Of a stretch of 23,216 nt of DNA, positions 15,914-22,519 are shown piece after piece. Each line of letters opens with the position of its first letter. Positions within the stretch are counted from its first letter, which is position 1. The notes beneath the pieces are model-generated. The model saw only the letters and a program-made list of their open reading frames with translations. It did not search any database and was not told the origin of the DNA. The stretch covers positions 1 through 23,216 of the forward strand of contig CAMOGS010000059.1 in NCBI GenBank assembly GCA_946614255.1. Reading direction: 5' to 3'. A program made the translations under genes and the position numbers. Source of the DNA: UBA3871 sp002392265. GTDB lineage: Bacteria > Bacillota > Clostridia > Peptostreptococcales > Anaerovoracaceae.

Positions 15914-18421
15914 TTATATAATTCCCCTAAGCTGCGCAAAAACATATATCACTTTTGCGGCCTGGGCTCTGGTAGCGCTGCCCTGAGGCTTGAACTCGCC
16001 GGTGTCAAAGCCGGAAAGTATGCCCGCTCCGGCAGCGGTAAATACATAATTTATCGACCAGTCGCTGATTGAGCTCTGATCTGTAAAGGTCGGAAGAGTA
16101 ACTGTCTGCGGCAGCATGAAGCTTACGCTTGATGAATATTTCAAAAGCATAACAGCCATCTGCTCACGTGTTATCTGACTGTTTGGCGCAAATGTGCCGT
16201 CACCCATGCCGTTTGTAATGCCCTTTTCCACGCCCCATGCCACATAAGGAGCGAACCAGTCATCCGCATGAACATCGGTAAAGGCCGCATCTGTCGTAAG
16301 CTGCACTGCGCTTTCCGTTACCGCAGCACCGTCAATCTTTGCAAGCATTGCCACAAACTGAGCTCTGGTCAGGCTGCTGTCAGGCTCGAATCTGTTTTCA
16401 CCCATTCCCGCGAGATAGCCAAGCCCTGCAAGTCTGCCAATATATTCCTTTGCCCAGTGGTCACCTGTATCCGCAAAGACAATTATATTTGCGCCTACCT
16501 TCACATCTATCGACACTACGTTTGCGCCGTAGGAAACTCTGATTTTGCCGGTTTCGGCATTTCCGGTAACTGCAGTAAAGACACCGTTTTCATCTATTGT
16601 TCCGATATTTTCGTCGCAGCTGAAGCTAAACAGCGAATCATCGCAGGCAACCGGCACGTTTACGTTAGCTGAGCCGTAGTAAGCGGAAACGTTTATGTCT
16701 CTGGTCTCGCCGGCCTCGACATTCAGCTTGCTCACAGACGGCTTTATAATTACATCATTTACAACTGTAACTGCTTTTGTACCAAAAGCGCTGCCGGATC
16801 TCGCAGTTACGGTATTTGTGCCCGTAACAGTTCCGACCTTTAGAACATTTCCGCTGATTTGAGGATTTCCGTCGCCGCTGACGCTGTAGCTGACAGAGCC
16901 CGAAAGTCTTGCAGGCTCATAGTTTGCGTTTGATGCGTAGGCATTAAGGTTTATGCTCGCCCCAGGCATAGCCAAAAGATTTGACGGAACCACCGAAAGA
17001 TGCTTTGCTTCGGACGAAGAGCCTCCCGCCTTGTAAGCCAGTATTATCGCATTCGCCACCTTTCGCTCACTGCCTTCGCTCGGGCTTGAAAGGCGCGTCG
17101 CCGTGCTGTTTTCGCCCGGCTTTCTGGCGTACATCACAGAGGAGCCGCCCCCATCGAGGTTAACCGCATATTCGCAGCCGAGATCTATCATCATATCCGC
17201 AAGGTCTGAAAGCCCCAGTCCCTTTGATACAGCAGACTGTCTGCCGTCGACCTCAAGCAAAACGAGTGTCCCGTCTGATTTGACTCCGATTGCAGTTCTC
17301 GGATTTATTGTCGCACCAACGGTAACGTTCCTGCCGTTTTCAACAAGCGAGTAATAAATGCCTACGGCTTCCTTTGTATTTTTTAAATTTGATTCATTCG
17401 GATCCGTAATATTTATCTGAATTTCCGATCCGATTTTCAGCATTGAAATGTAATTGTAGGTTTCAGAACCCTGAACTGTCGAAAGGACAATCTGATTGTC
17501 TCCAATCGCAGTATTTGCAGTGTTTGTGCCTACTGATTTCACAACTCCCTTAACCGTTCCGTTAACCTTGAACTGAACATCCTCCACTTCAATTAAGGCC
17601 TCGGCATTTACTCCGGTTGTTTTTGTCGAGCTGCCGTAATGCCTGTTGTAAACATGCAGGGCGTTTGCCCCACCGTGAGGCACATTGAAAAATCCTATAT
17701 TTAACTGTTTATCCTTTGTTACTGTTTCATAAACGGTTTCCGTTGTCTGCTGCTCCACATATTCGGTTACCGTTTCGATTCTTTTGTTAATTACAGGCAG
17801 ACCGTCCTCGCCGATAATCGGCTGTCCGTCATCGCCTATTGCAGCCTCGGTAACCGTGATTTCCTTTGTCACCGGAACCATAATCGCAGAAGCACTCGAC
17901 ACAGCCTCCTGATATTCAATTGTGCAAAGAAGGCTGTAATTCAGATTTGCAGGCTCAATAGTAGCTCTGCCATCCTTTGTAATTGCAAATACTCTGTCCG
18001 AGCCGTATCCGCCCGTTACAATGTTACCGTCGTGAATTACGAGGCCCTTTGCGGTGCCCGAGGAGGTGTCAAAGATGTCGCCGTTTATGCCTGCTATCAC
18101 CTTGTAGCCCTGTCCCTCGAGATAGGAAATAAAATCGCTTACTCTGGCTGTGGATCTGACTTCGCCGTTGATGACAAATGCCTGAAGCTTGCTGCCGGTA
18201 ATGTCGGCCTCTACAATGTGTGCCGTTTCAATGCCGTTTGTAGGGTGCTCGCCTCTGATCTGAGTGTAGTAAGTGTTATCAAAAATTTCGTAGGTGTCGG
18301 TTTTGTAGACCGCGCCGAGGCCCTGCTTTGAAGTAAAGCCCGTCAGGCAGGTCATGAAAAGGCTTACAGCCAGTCCCAGCGCCGCAGCCCTTTTCAGAAT
18401 GTGTGTTTTCCCTGTTTGCAT
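15914..18421 (-). CDS. Secreted NAGPA-type phosphodiester glycosidase with three SLH domains
   Basis: Encodes 835 residues. A signal peptide (KR followed by AAALGLAVSLFMTCLTGF, to about residue 35) sends it outside. The NAGPA/DUF2233 domain is split: an N-terminal part with GINGDIF (about 105-125), an insert of roughly 100 residues rich in Thr/Val/Glu, then TAIGVKSDGTLVLLEVDGR and the hallmark NLDGGGSSVMY (about 420-430). Two Ig-like (BIG-type) stretches occupy about 475-640. Three SLH repeats start near 646, 712 and 779 and carry LTRAQF, ITREQM and ATRAQA. Known: NAGPA enzymes cleave sugars linked through phosphodiesters, and SLH repeats bind secondary cell-wall polysaccharide. Inferred: a surface-anchored enzyme acting on teichoic-acid-like or phosphodiester-linked glycans. 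It follows the metallo-hydrolase gene by four bases. Confidence 0.92.
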   Translation of the reverse strand: MQTGKTHILKRAAALGLAVSLFMTCLTGFTSKQGLGAVYKTDTYEIFDNTYYTQIRGEHPTNGIETAHIVEADITGSKLQAFVINGEVRSTARVSDFISYLEGQGYKVIAGINGDIFDTSSGTAKGLVIHDGNIVTGGYGSDRVFAITKDGRATIEPANLNYSLLCTIEYQEAVSSASAIMVPVTKEITVTEAAIGDDGQPIIGEDGLPVINKRIETVTEYVEQQTTETVYETVTKDKQLNIGFFNVPHGGANALHVYNRHYGSSTKTTGVNAEALIEVEDVQFKVNGTVKGVVKSVGTNTANTAIGDNQIVLSTVQGSETYNYISMLKIGSEIQINITDPNESNLKNTKEAVGIYYSLVENGRNVTVGATINPRTAIGVKSDGTLVLLEVDGRQSAVSKGLGLSDLADMMIDLGCEYAVNLDGGGSSVMYARKPGENSTATRLSSPSEGSERKVANAIILAYKAGGSSSEAKHLSVVPSNLLAMPGASINLNAYASNANYEPARLSGSVSYSVSGDGNPQISGNVLKVGTVTGTNTVTARSGSAFGTKAVTVVNDVIIKPSVSKLNVEAGETRDINVSAYYGSANVNVPVACDDSLFSFSCDENIGTIDENGVFTAVTGNAETGKIRVSYGANVVSIDVKVGANIIVFADTGDHWAKEYIGRLAGLGYLAGMGENRFEPDSSLTRAQFVAMLAKIDGAAVTESAVQLTTDAAFTDVHADDWFAPYVAWGVEKGITNGMGDGTFAPNSQITREQMAVMLLKYSSSVSFMLPQTVTLPTFTDQSSISDWSINYVFTAAGAGILSGFDTGEFKPQGSATRAQAAKVIYVFAQLRGII

Positions 18422-18425
18422 TTAA

Positions 18426-19424
18426 TTAAAACTCTCTCCCAAATTCCCTTAAAATTGTGTTTATTATCGGCGTTGCGTTCGCCATAAAAGCGCCTATCGG
18501 CTGCTCGTTTTTTCTTTCCCGGCACCAGTAAACGCCTTTGAAGAACTCGAGCATTTCGTTCATGTCCTTTGCTTTATCCCTGAAGTCCAGAATCATGTCC
18601 TTTTCAATTTCCGAGTTCCTTATAAATATATCAAAGTATGTGTCCGTTATTTCGGACGGAACCAGGCCGTAATGAGGAGAAATTATTCTCTTTGCGCCCC
18701 AGGCCTTGCATTTTTTTGCAGAATTGATAGCATCGTGATAGCTCTTCAGGTTTGCGGTATGTACAAAGTTTCTGTTACCGTAAACGCCTGTGGATTCGCT
18801 GGTAAAGAGAATCTTTTGAGGCATCAGGCCGAATGTCAGTGAACAGTCTGTGTGTCCCTTTGTTTCGAGTACTTCAAAATACTGCTCGCCTTCTTTTTGT
18901 CCGATTTCAACCCTGTCGCCTTCGCCGATTATTACATCAACGCGCAGCGGATCGGTGATGATTTCCGTGCTCTTCCACATACCGTCGTGATAGGATTCTC
19001 TCGCATTTTCGCCAAGCTCCCTCATGACCTTTCTTGCGCCTTCGCTGGAAAATACCTTTGCGCACTTTGCCGAAGCGTAAACCTTGAGTTCAGGCCATTT
19101 CTTCAGGAAATACGGCAGAGCGCCGACGTGGTCGTAGTGGCTGTGGGAAATAAGAATGAGGTCGATTTTGTCCCTGCCGTGCTTTTTCAGAGCCGCGTCA
19201 ATGTTTTCAATGATTTTGGGCACCGGATAGCACATGCCCGCGTCCACTATTGCCGTATATTTTGAGCCGAAGAACAATACCAGTTCACAGTTTGCCGTAC
19301 CGTAGGTTACTCTTTCGCAGAAGTCCGGATAGGCGTATCTTTCGGGACTTTCCTCGTCCTCCTGATACGGTTTGTACTTTGCCTTTGCCTCTTCTGCGAG
19401 TGCTTTAATTTCTGATTCAGTCAT
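18426..19424 (-). CDS. Metallo-beta-lactamase-fold hydrolase
   Basis: Encodes 332 residues from the chosen start. The binuclear metal motif HSHYDH (about 94-99) is followed by GHTDCS (about 188-193) and a late SPHYG (about 250), completing the usual ligand set. No signal peptide, so it should be cytoplasmic. A C-terminal helical extension (about 260-332) is not part of the core fold. Start choice: an ATG at 19442 opens the frame but has no ribosome site. The ATG at 19424 is nine bases from AAAGGA and is preferred. The gene lies after repeat copy R1 and four bases before the glycosidase gene, so the two are co-transcribed. The substrate cannot be predicted: lactonase, glyoxalase II-like and phosphodiesterase roles all fit the fold. 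Confidence 0.9.
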   Translation of the reverse strand: MTESEIKALAEEAKAKYKPYQEDEESPERYAYPDFCERVTYGTANCELVLFFGSKYTAIVDAGMCYPVPKIIENIDAALKKHGRDKIDLILISHSHYDHVGALPYFLKKWPELKVYASAKCAKVFSSEGARKVMRELGENARESYHDGMWKSTEIITDPLRVDVIIGEGDRVEIGQKEGEQYFEVLETKGHTDCSLTFGLMPQKILFTSESTGVYGNRNFVHTANLKSYHDAINSAKKCKAWGAKRIISPHYGLVPSEITDTYFDIFIRNSEIEKDMILDFRDKAKDMNEMLEFFKGVYWCRERKNEQPIGAFMANATPIINTILREFGREF

Positions 19425-19454
19425 TTCCTGTGTTCCTTTCATGATTTATAATAA

Positions 19455-19501
19455 GCCTTCCCCTTGAGGGGAAGGTGGCACGTCAGTGCCGGATGAGGTG
19501 T
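19455..19501 (+). repeat. Family 1 hairpin repeat, solitary copy R1
   Basis: Hairpin 1 is CCTTCCCC-TTGA-GGGGAAGG (19456-19475), perfect. Hairpin 2 is GGCAC-GTCA-GTGCC, followed by the constant tail GGATGAGGTG. The same plan recurs at 20553 and, inverted, at 20964. On the minus strand the tail reads CACCTCATCC and abuts the TAA of the YkvI-like gene. Hairpin 1 on that strand has no real U tract behind it, so it is at best a weak terminator. Confidence 0.9.
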
Positions 19502-20535
19502 TACTTCTCTCTAAAATAGTTCCATATTAACGTTATAAGGATCACAATCCCCACAATCCCAAATATCGAGAACATATAATTTACTATATTCTTAAACCCC
19601 GCCTGACCAATTGCATAAGCTATTACAGCCGAGGCTACGATAATCTTTTTCTTGTTTGGACCATCACTTAGCCATGTCGTGTAGGCATAGAAATTGCTCG
19701 TAGCGGCAGAATATATCGATATCATCATTACTACCACAAATGCTATATTAAGCGGCCTCGAGATTAGCCCTGAAAAGCCCATCAGCGGCATGTCCATCGC
19801 TTCTGCGAAGCTCGGATCGCGCAGGCAGGCTGTTATCATTAGCGAGCCCAGCAGGAAACAGAATGCGCCGGTTAGTATGATTCCGCGCTTAACAGGCTTT
19901 GCTTCGCTCGCCCTGTAGCCCAGTATAATGCTGACCGATAGCGAGCCTGTCATGTTAAAGCAGAAATAAAGCAGCGCAGAAATATACCATGTCGGTGTCA
20001 GCGTCGCGTGCTTTACTTCGTTTGTATACCCCGTTTCCGGAAGGTCTAAAACTATGATTGCAATGCACGAAATGATAATAATTGCCATAAGAAATGGCAT
20101 TACAAAACGAAAGGCCTTGCTGACTCTCTCGAAATCGCCGTAGATGGTGAAGAGCACCAGAGCGACGACTATGATACCGCCGATGAATTTCGGAATGCCA
20201 AACTGCTGATTTGCCACAGATCCGGCTGCCGCCGTCATGCAGATAAGCACTGCCCAAAGTACCAGAATCATGTAGGTTTTAACGAATTTTGAAAGGCCCT
20301 TGTGCCCCTCCGGCACTATTACAGCCTCGAAGTCATTACGCCCCAGCTTGTTCGAAAGTTTAAATCCCGCAATGCATGTAAGCACATAGCCTACTATGAA
20401 GGCCAAAAGCCCCACATAGCCCCATGCGCCGAACGAGCCGAAATATACCCATATTTCTCTGCCGCTTGCAAAGCCCGCCCCAACGACGGTTCCCACCAGC
20501 ATCAGTATTGTTTGTAAGGTTGAAATATATTGCAT
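19501..20535 (-). CDS. YkvI-like membrane transporter
   Basis: Encodes 344 residues, almost entirely hydrophobic, with about ten membrane segments. The N-terminal GTVVGAGFASGREIWVYFG (about 15-33) resembles the unwound first helix of the APC/LeuT-type transporters and is typical of the YkvI family of Bacillus. Family members are thought to be solute transporters, and I know of no settled substrate. The ribosome site AAGGAG lies four bases (or GAGGAG ten bases) before the ATG, just outside repeat copy R2. The TAA stop directly adjoins the tail of repeat copy R1, so the last codons may have been set by that insertion. The hydrophilic end (WNYFREK) looks normal. Confidence 0.85.
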   Translation of the reverse strand: MQYISTLQTILMLVGTVVGAGFASGREIWVYFGSFGAWGYVGLLAFIVGYVLTCIAGFKLSNKLGRNDFEAVIVPEGHKGLSKFVKTYMILVLWAVLICMTAAAGSVANQQFGIPKFIGGIIVVALVLFTIYGDFERVSKAFRFVMPFLMAIIIISCIAIIVLDLPETGYTNEVKHATLTPTWYISALLYFCFNMTGSLSVSIILGYRASEAKPVKRGIILTGAFCFLLGSLMITACLRDPSFAEAMDMPLMGFSGLISRPLNIAFVVVMMISIYSAATSNFYAYTTWLSDGPNKKKIIVASAVIAYAIGQAGFKNIVNYMFSIFGIVGIVILITLIWNYFREK

Positions 20536-20552
20536 TATTCTCCTTCTCCTCA

Positions 20553-20600
20553 GCCTTCCACTTGAGGGGAAGGTGGCCGCCAGGCCGGATGAGGTGTCAC
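20553..20600 (+). repeat. Family 1 hairpin repeat, copy R2 (left end of cassette)
   Basis: Hairpin 1 is CCTTCCAC-TTGA-GGGGAAGG with one mismatch, followed by hairpin 2 GGCC-GCCA-GGCC and the tail GGATGAGGTGTCACC. On the minus strand the tail supplies the TGA stop codon (20599-20597) of the DUF559 gene. Hairpin 2 differs in sequence from those of R1 and R3 yet stays self-complementary, which suggests that the structure is selected. The outer edge lies 17 bases before the YkvI-like gene. Confidence 0.9.
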
Positions 20601-20950
20601 CTGATAAGATGTTTCTCTATATCCCTACACACCCCCTCAAAGTTATGATTCATATCATAATTCGAATACCTCAAAACTTTTATTCCATTGTCTTCAAGGA
20701 ACTCATCGCGCTCCTTATCGGCTTCTCTGCCATCAGCGCTATAATGCTGCGAGCCATCAAGCTCAATCGCAATTTTAGCTGAGGCTATATAAAAATCTAA
20801 AATGTATGACCCTACAACTTTCTGCCGATTAACTGTAACAGGCAGCTTTTTTAAGAAATCATACCATAGATGTCGTTCTTCCTTAGTCATGTTTTTGCGC
20901 AGTTCCTGCGCAAAAGGCTTGAGGTTTTTGTTATATCTTTCGTCCATCAT
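20597..20950 (-). CDS. DUF559 domain protein, Vsr/PD-(D/E)XK-like endonuclease
   Basis: Encodes 117 residues, the full length of this small family. Conserved features: an N-terminal basic helix (RKNMTKEERHLW, 18-29), the strand GSYILDFY with Asp52, the core IELDGSQHY with Glu63, Asp65 and His69, the charged helix DKERDEFL (78-85, Asp82), and VLRYSN (92-97). These match the Vsr-like fold, in which acidic residues bind the metal for DNA cleavage. The physiological role of the family is not established. The start is ATG 20950 (a second ATG follows at once). The only good ribosome-site match, GAGGTGA, is about 15 bases upstream inside repeat R3. The stop TGA is in repeat R2. By eye the gene is richer in A+T than its neighbours, in line with transfer. 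Confidence 0.85.
   Translation of the reverse strand: MMDERYNKNLKPFAQELRKNMTKEERHLWYDFLKKLPVTVNRQKVVGSYILDFYIASAKIAIELDGSQHYSADGREADKERDEFLEDNGIKVLRYSNYDMNHNFEGVCRDIEKHLIR
20893..20915. other. Perfect hairpin inside the DUF559 reading frame
   Basis: TTTTGCGCAG and CTGCGCAAAA form a ten-base-pair stem with a three-base loop, located about 12 codons after the start. In the mRNA it could limit translation or be a recognition structure. It may also be chance, since it encodes ordinary residues (FAQELRK). Confidence 0.6.
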
Positions 20951-20963
20951 TTATTACTTTTTT

Positions 20964-21012
20964 GTCACCTCATCCGTCACCTACGGTGACACCTTCCCCT
21001 CAAGGGGAAGGC
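20964..21012 (-). repeat. Family 1 hairpin repeat, copy R3 (right end of cassette)
   Basis: On the minus strand: hairpin 1 CCTTCCCC-TTGA-GGGGAAGG (perfect), hairpin 2 GTCACC-GTA-GGTGAC, and the tail GGATGAGGTGAC. It is inverted relative to R1 and R2. The tail contains GAGGTGA, the best ribosome-site candidate for the DUF559 gene. It lies 13 bases after the stop codon of the 182-residue gene. In the plus direction hairpin 1 is followed by CTTTTATTATTTA, a possible terminator against plus-strand transcripts. Confidence 0.9.
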
Positions 21013-21025
21013 TTTTATTATTTAT

Positions 21026-21574
21026 CTAGTCCTCGTAATCCTCGGACGCCTCGAAAGCATCCTTAAATGAAATTATGTAGTCTCTGAGCTCATAGCCGAG
21101 CGCAGGGTTGAAATCGTATTCGGTCATGCCGATTTCGGGCATCAGCTTTTCAGCGCGGACCATAGTCATTGCGGTCTCGGGAGTTACAGAGCGGAAGCCC
21201 TTGCAATCCTCGGGTCTGATCAAAACCTCTCCGCTTATCATATACCACTGTCTGAAGCGGTCAAACTCTTCGCAGAAGCGGACGATTTCGTCTTCCTCCT
21301 CCATCTGTGCGGCCATGCCCGCAAGCGCCATTTTTATCGTGTCTATCAGAGTATAAAACTCTGCGGCATTATCCGGCACGCCCTTTTCAATTTCCTCGAA
21401 ATAATCCCTGATGATTGACGAAAGAGTTTTCGCATCAACGCTCTTTATAAACTGATAAAGCGTTTCGTACGGTACCTCTTCGGTCATCGAAACAAGCGCC
21501 TCGAGGTCTTCAAAATACTGAAAATCCTCGGGACTGTCCATTTCCAATACTCTAAGCAGTTCTCTGAGATCCAT
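21026..21574 (-). CDS. Unrecognised acidic protein downstream of murI
   Basis: I do not recognise this family. It encodes 182 residues, strongly acidic (for example QMEEEDEIVRF and the C-terminal EASEDYED), with no membrane segment or signal peptide. It is probably mostly helical, with an amphipathic pattern in the first 100 residues. There are only one or two Cys and no obvious catalytic motif. Start choice: the ATG at 21574 is nine bases after GGAGG, and a longer frame to 21598 has no ribosome site. It overlaps the end of murI by 23 bases, so the two are translated together. A role linked to glutamate racemase or cell-wall precursor supply is possible but rests on position only. Confidence 0.75.
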   Translation of the reverse strand: MDLRELLRVLEMDSPEDFQYFEDLEALVSMTEEVPYETLYQFIKSVDAKTLSSIIRDYFEEIEKGVPDNAAEFYTLIDTIKMALAGMAAQMEEEDEIVRFCEEFDRFRQWYMISGEVLIRPEDCKGFRSVTPETAMTMVRAEKLMPEIGMTEYDFNPALGYELRDYIISFKDAFEASEDYED

Positions 21575-22394
21575 TCTGTCTCCCCTCCGGAAGCTCAAGG
21601 TTTTTGAACTTTACCTCAACCTCGCTCCCGCTCATAATTGAGTCTATCATTCTGATGAAGTTCTCTGAAAGGTCGCTTGCATAGAATGTACTTGTAAGCT
21701 TGCTGCCCGACGCCTGCATGTCGCGTCTGAACAGCTCGTCACGAATGGCGAAGACTATTTCTTCGCTCGGATTTATGATTCTGACATCCGGGAAAAGCCT
21801 CTCGATGCTGTTGCGAATCAGCGGATAGTGCGTACAGCCGAGCACCATCGTGTCGATGCGGTTTTCAAGGATGAAATCCTCCATGTAATATTTAATCGTC
21901 AGCTCCATGATGTCGCTGTTTATAATGCCCTCTTCAATCAGCGGCACAAATGCCGGGCAGGCAACCGAGGATATGTTAAGGTCCGGATTAATCCCGCGCA
22001 GAGCCTTTTCGTAAGCCCCTGATGATATCGTAACCTTTGTTCCGATGATTCCGATGTGATTGTCGATGCTGGTCACTCTCGCAACGCGCTCTGCAGCCGG
22101 CTTTATGATTCCGATAATCGGAATGTCCGGATACTTTTCGCGCAAATCCGAAAGGCATGTCGCCGAAATCGTGTTGCATGCGATAACGAGCATCTTTACA
22201 TCGTTTGATACGAGAAAATCCGCAATCTGCATCGAGAACGACTTTATCGTTGCCGGCGCCTTTGAACCGTACGGGGTCCTCGCCGTGTCTCCGAAATAAA
22301 TTACTCTTTCTTCGGGCAGTATTTTGCAAAGCGGCGTGATGCAGGTCAGTCCGCCAAGTCCCGAGTCAAAAAATCCAATAGGTCTGTTGTCCAT
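21552..22394 (-). CDS. murI: Glutamate racemase
   Basis: Encodes 280 residues. Family motifs: IGFFDSGLGGLT (6-17, Asp10 and Ser11), YFGDTARTPYG (33-43), the first catalytic cysteine in IACNTISA (Cys73) and the second in LGCTHYP (Cys187). It interconverts L- and D-glutamate in the cytoplasm, supplying D-Glu for peptidoglycan. The C terminus (about 255-280) is somewhat longer than usual and overlaps the next gene. No ribosome site stands directly before the ATG. AAGGAG lies about 30 bases upstream, beyond a palindromic repeat that could fold and bring it near the start. Confidence 0.96.
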   Translation of the reverse strand: MDNRPIGFFDSGLGGLTCITPLCKILPEERVIYFGDTARTPYGSKAPATIKSFSMQIADFLVSNDVKMLVIACNTISATCLSDLREKYPDIPIIGIIKPAAERVARVTSIDNHIGIIGTKVTISSGAYEKALRGINPDLNISSVACPAFVPLIEEGIINSDIMELTIKYYMEDFILENRIDTMVLGCTHYPLIRNSIERLFPDVRIINPSEEIVFAIRDELFRRDMQASGSKLTSTFYASDLSENFIRMIDSIMSGSEVEVKFKNLELPEGRQNGSQRTA

Positions 22395-22398
22395 AATT

Positions 22399-22449
22399 CT
22401 AATCTGGGGACAGGCCCCAAATTCTCCTTTTTTCCAATTTGGGGACAGG
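22399..22449 (+). repeat. Family 2 dispersed element, copy B
   Basis: Matches 5180-5230 at 47 of 51 positions. It has the palindrome AATCTGGGG-ACAGG-CCCCAAATT (22401-22423), the spacer TCCTTTTTTCC and a second unit GGGGACAGG. It begins five bases upstream of the murI start codon and lies between rluD-like and murI. An adjacent imperfect hairpin (GGGGA...TCCCC, 22441-22466) extends the structure. Confidence 0.85.
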
Positions 22450-22497
22450 TCTGAAGTTCAGTCCCCGGTATTTTTATATTTTTATAAATTTATACTC

Positions 22498-22519
22498 TAA
22501 TGCTCTTTTAATGCTCTTT
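22498..22519. repeat. Eleven-base perfect tandem duplication at the end of the rlu gene
   Basis: TAATGCTCTTT occurs twice in a row (22498-22508 and 22509-22519). The stop codon of the pseudouridine synthase (22510-22508) spans the junction of the two copies. It looks like a recent slippage duplication. The last residues Glu-His and the stop would be the same with or without the second copy. Confidence 0.85.

Larger units (their letters stand above)
20553..21012 (-). mobile_element. Putative 460-bp mobile cassette: DUF559 endonuclease between inverted repeats
   Basis: One small gene is bracketed by R3 (20964-21012) and R2 (20553-20600), which are inverted relative to each other with their constant tails pointing inward. 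The cassette occupies all but 13 and 17 bases of the gap between the 182-residue gene and the YkvI-like gene. Removing it would leave an ordinary 30-base intergenic space. No clear target-site duplication is visible. Known: DUF559 proteins have a Vsr-like PD-(D/E)XK endonuclease fold. Inferred: the unit moves or is spread through the agency of this protein or of helper enzymes elsewhere. Alternatively it is a gene trapped between two older repeat insertions. Confidence 0.55.

Noticed and set aside
19455..21012. CRISPR-like array
   Set aside because: The three repeats are in different orientations and far apart, with genes between them. There are no regular spacers and no cas genes.
20536..21025. 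Target-site duplication around the cassette
   Set aside because: I compared the bases outside R2 and R3 and found only short A/T similarity, not a convincing direct repeat.
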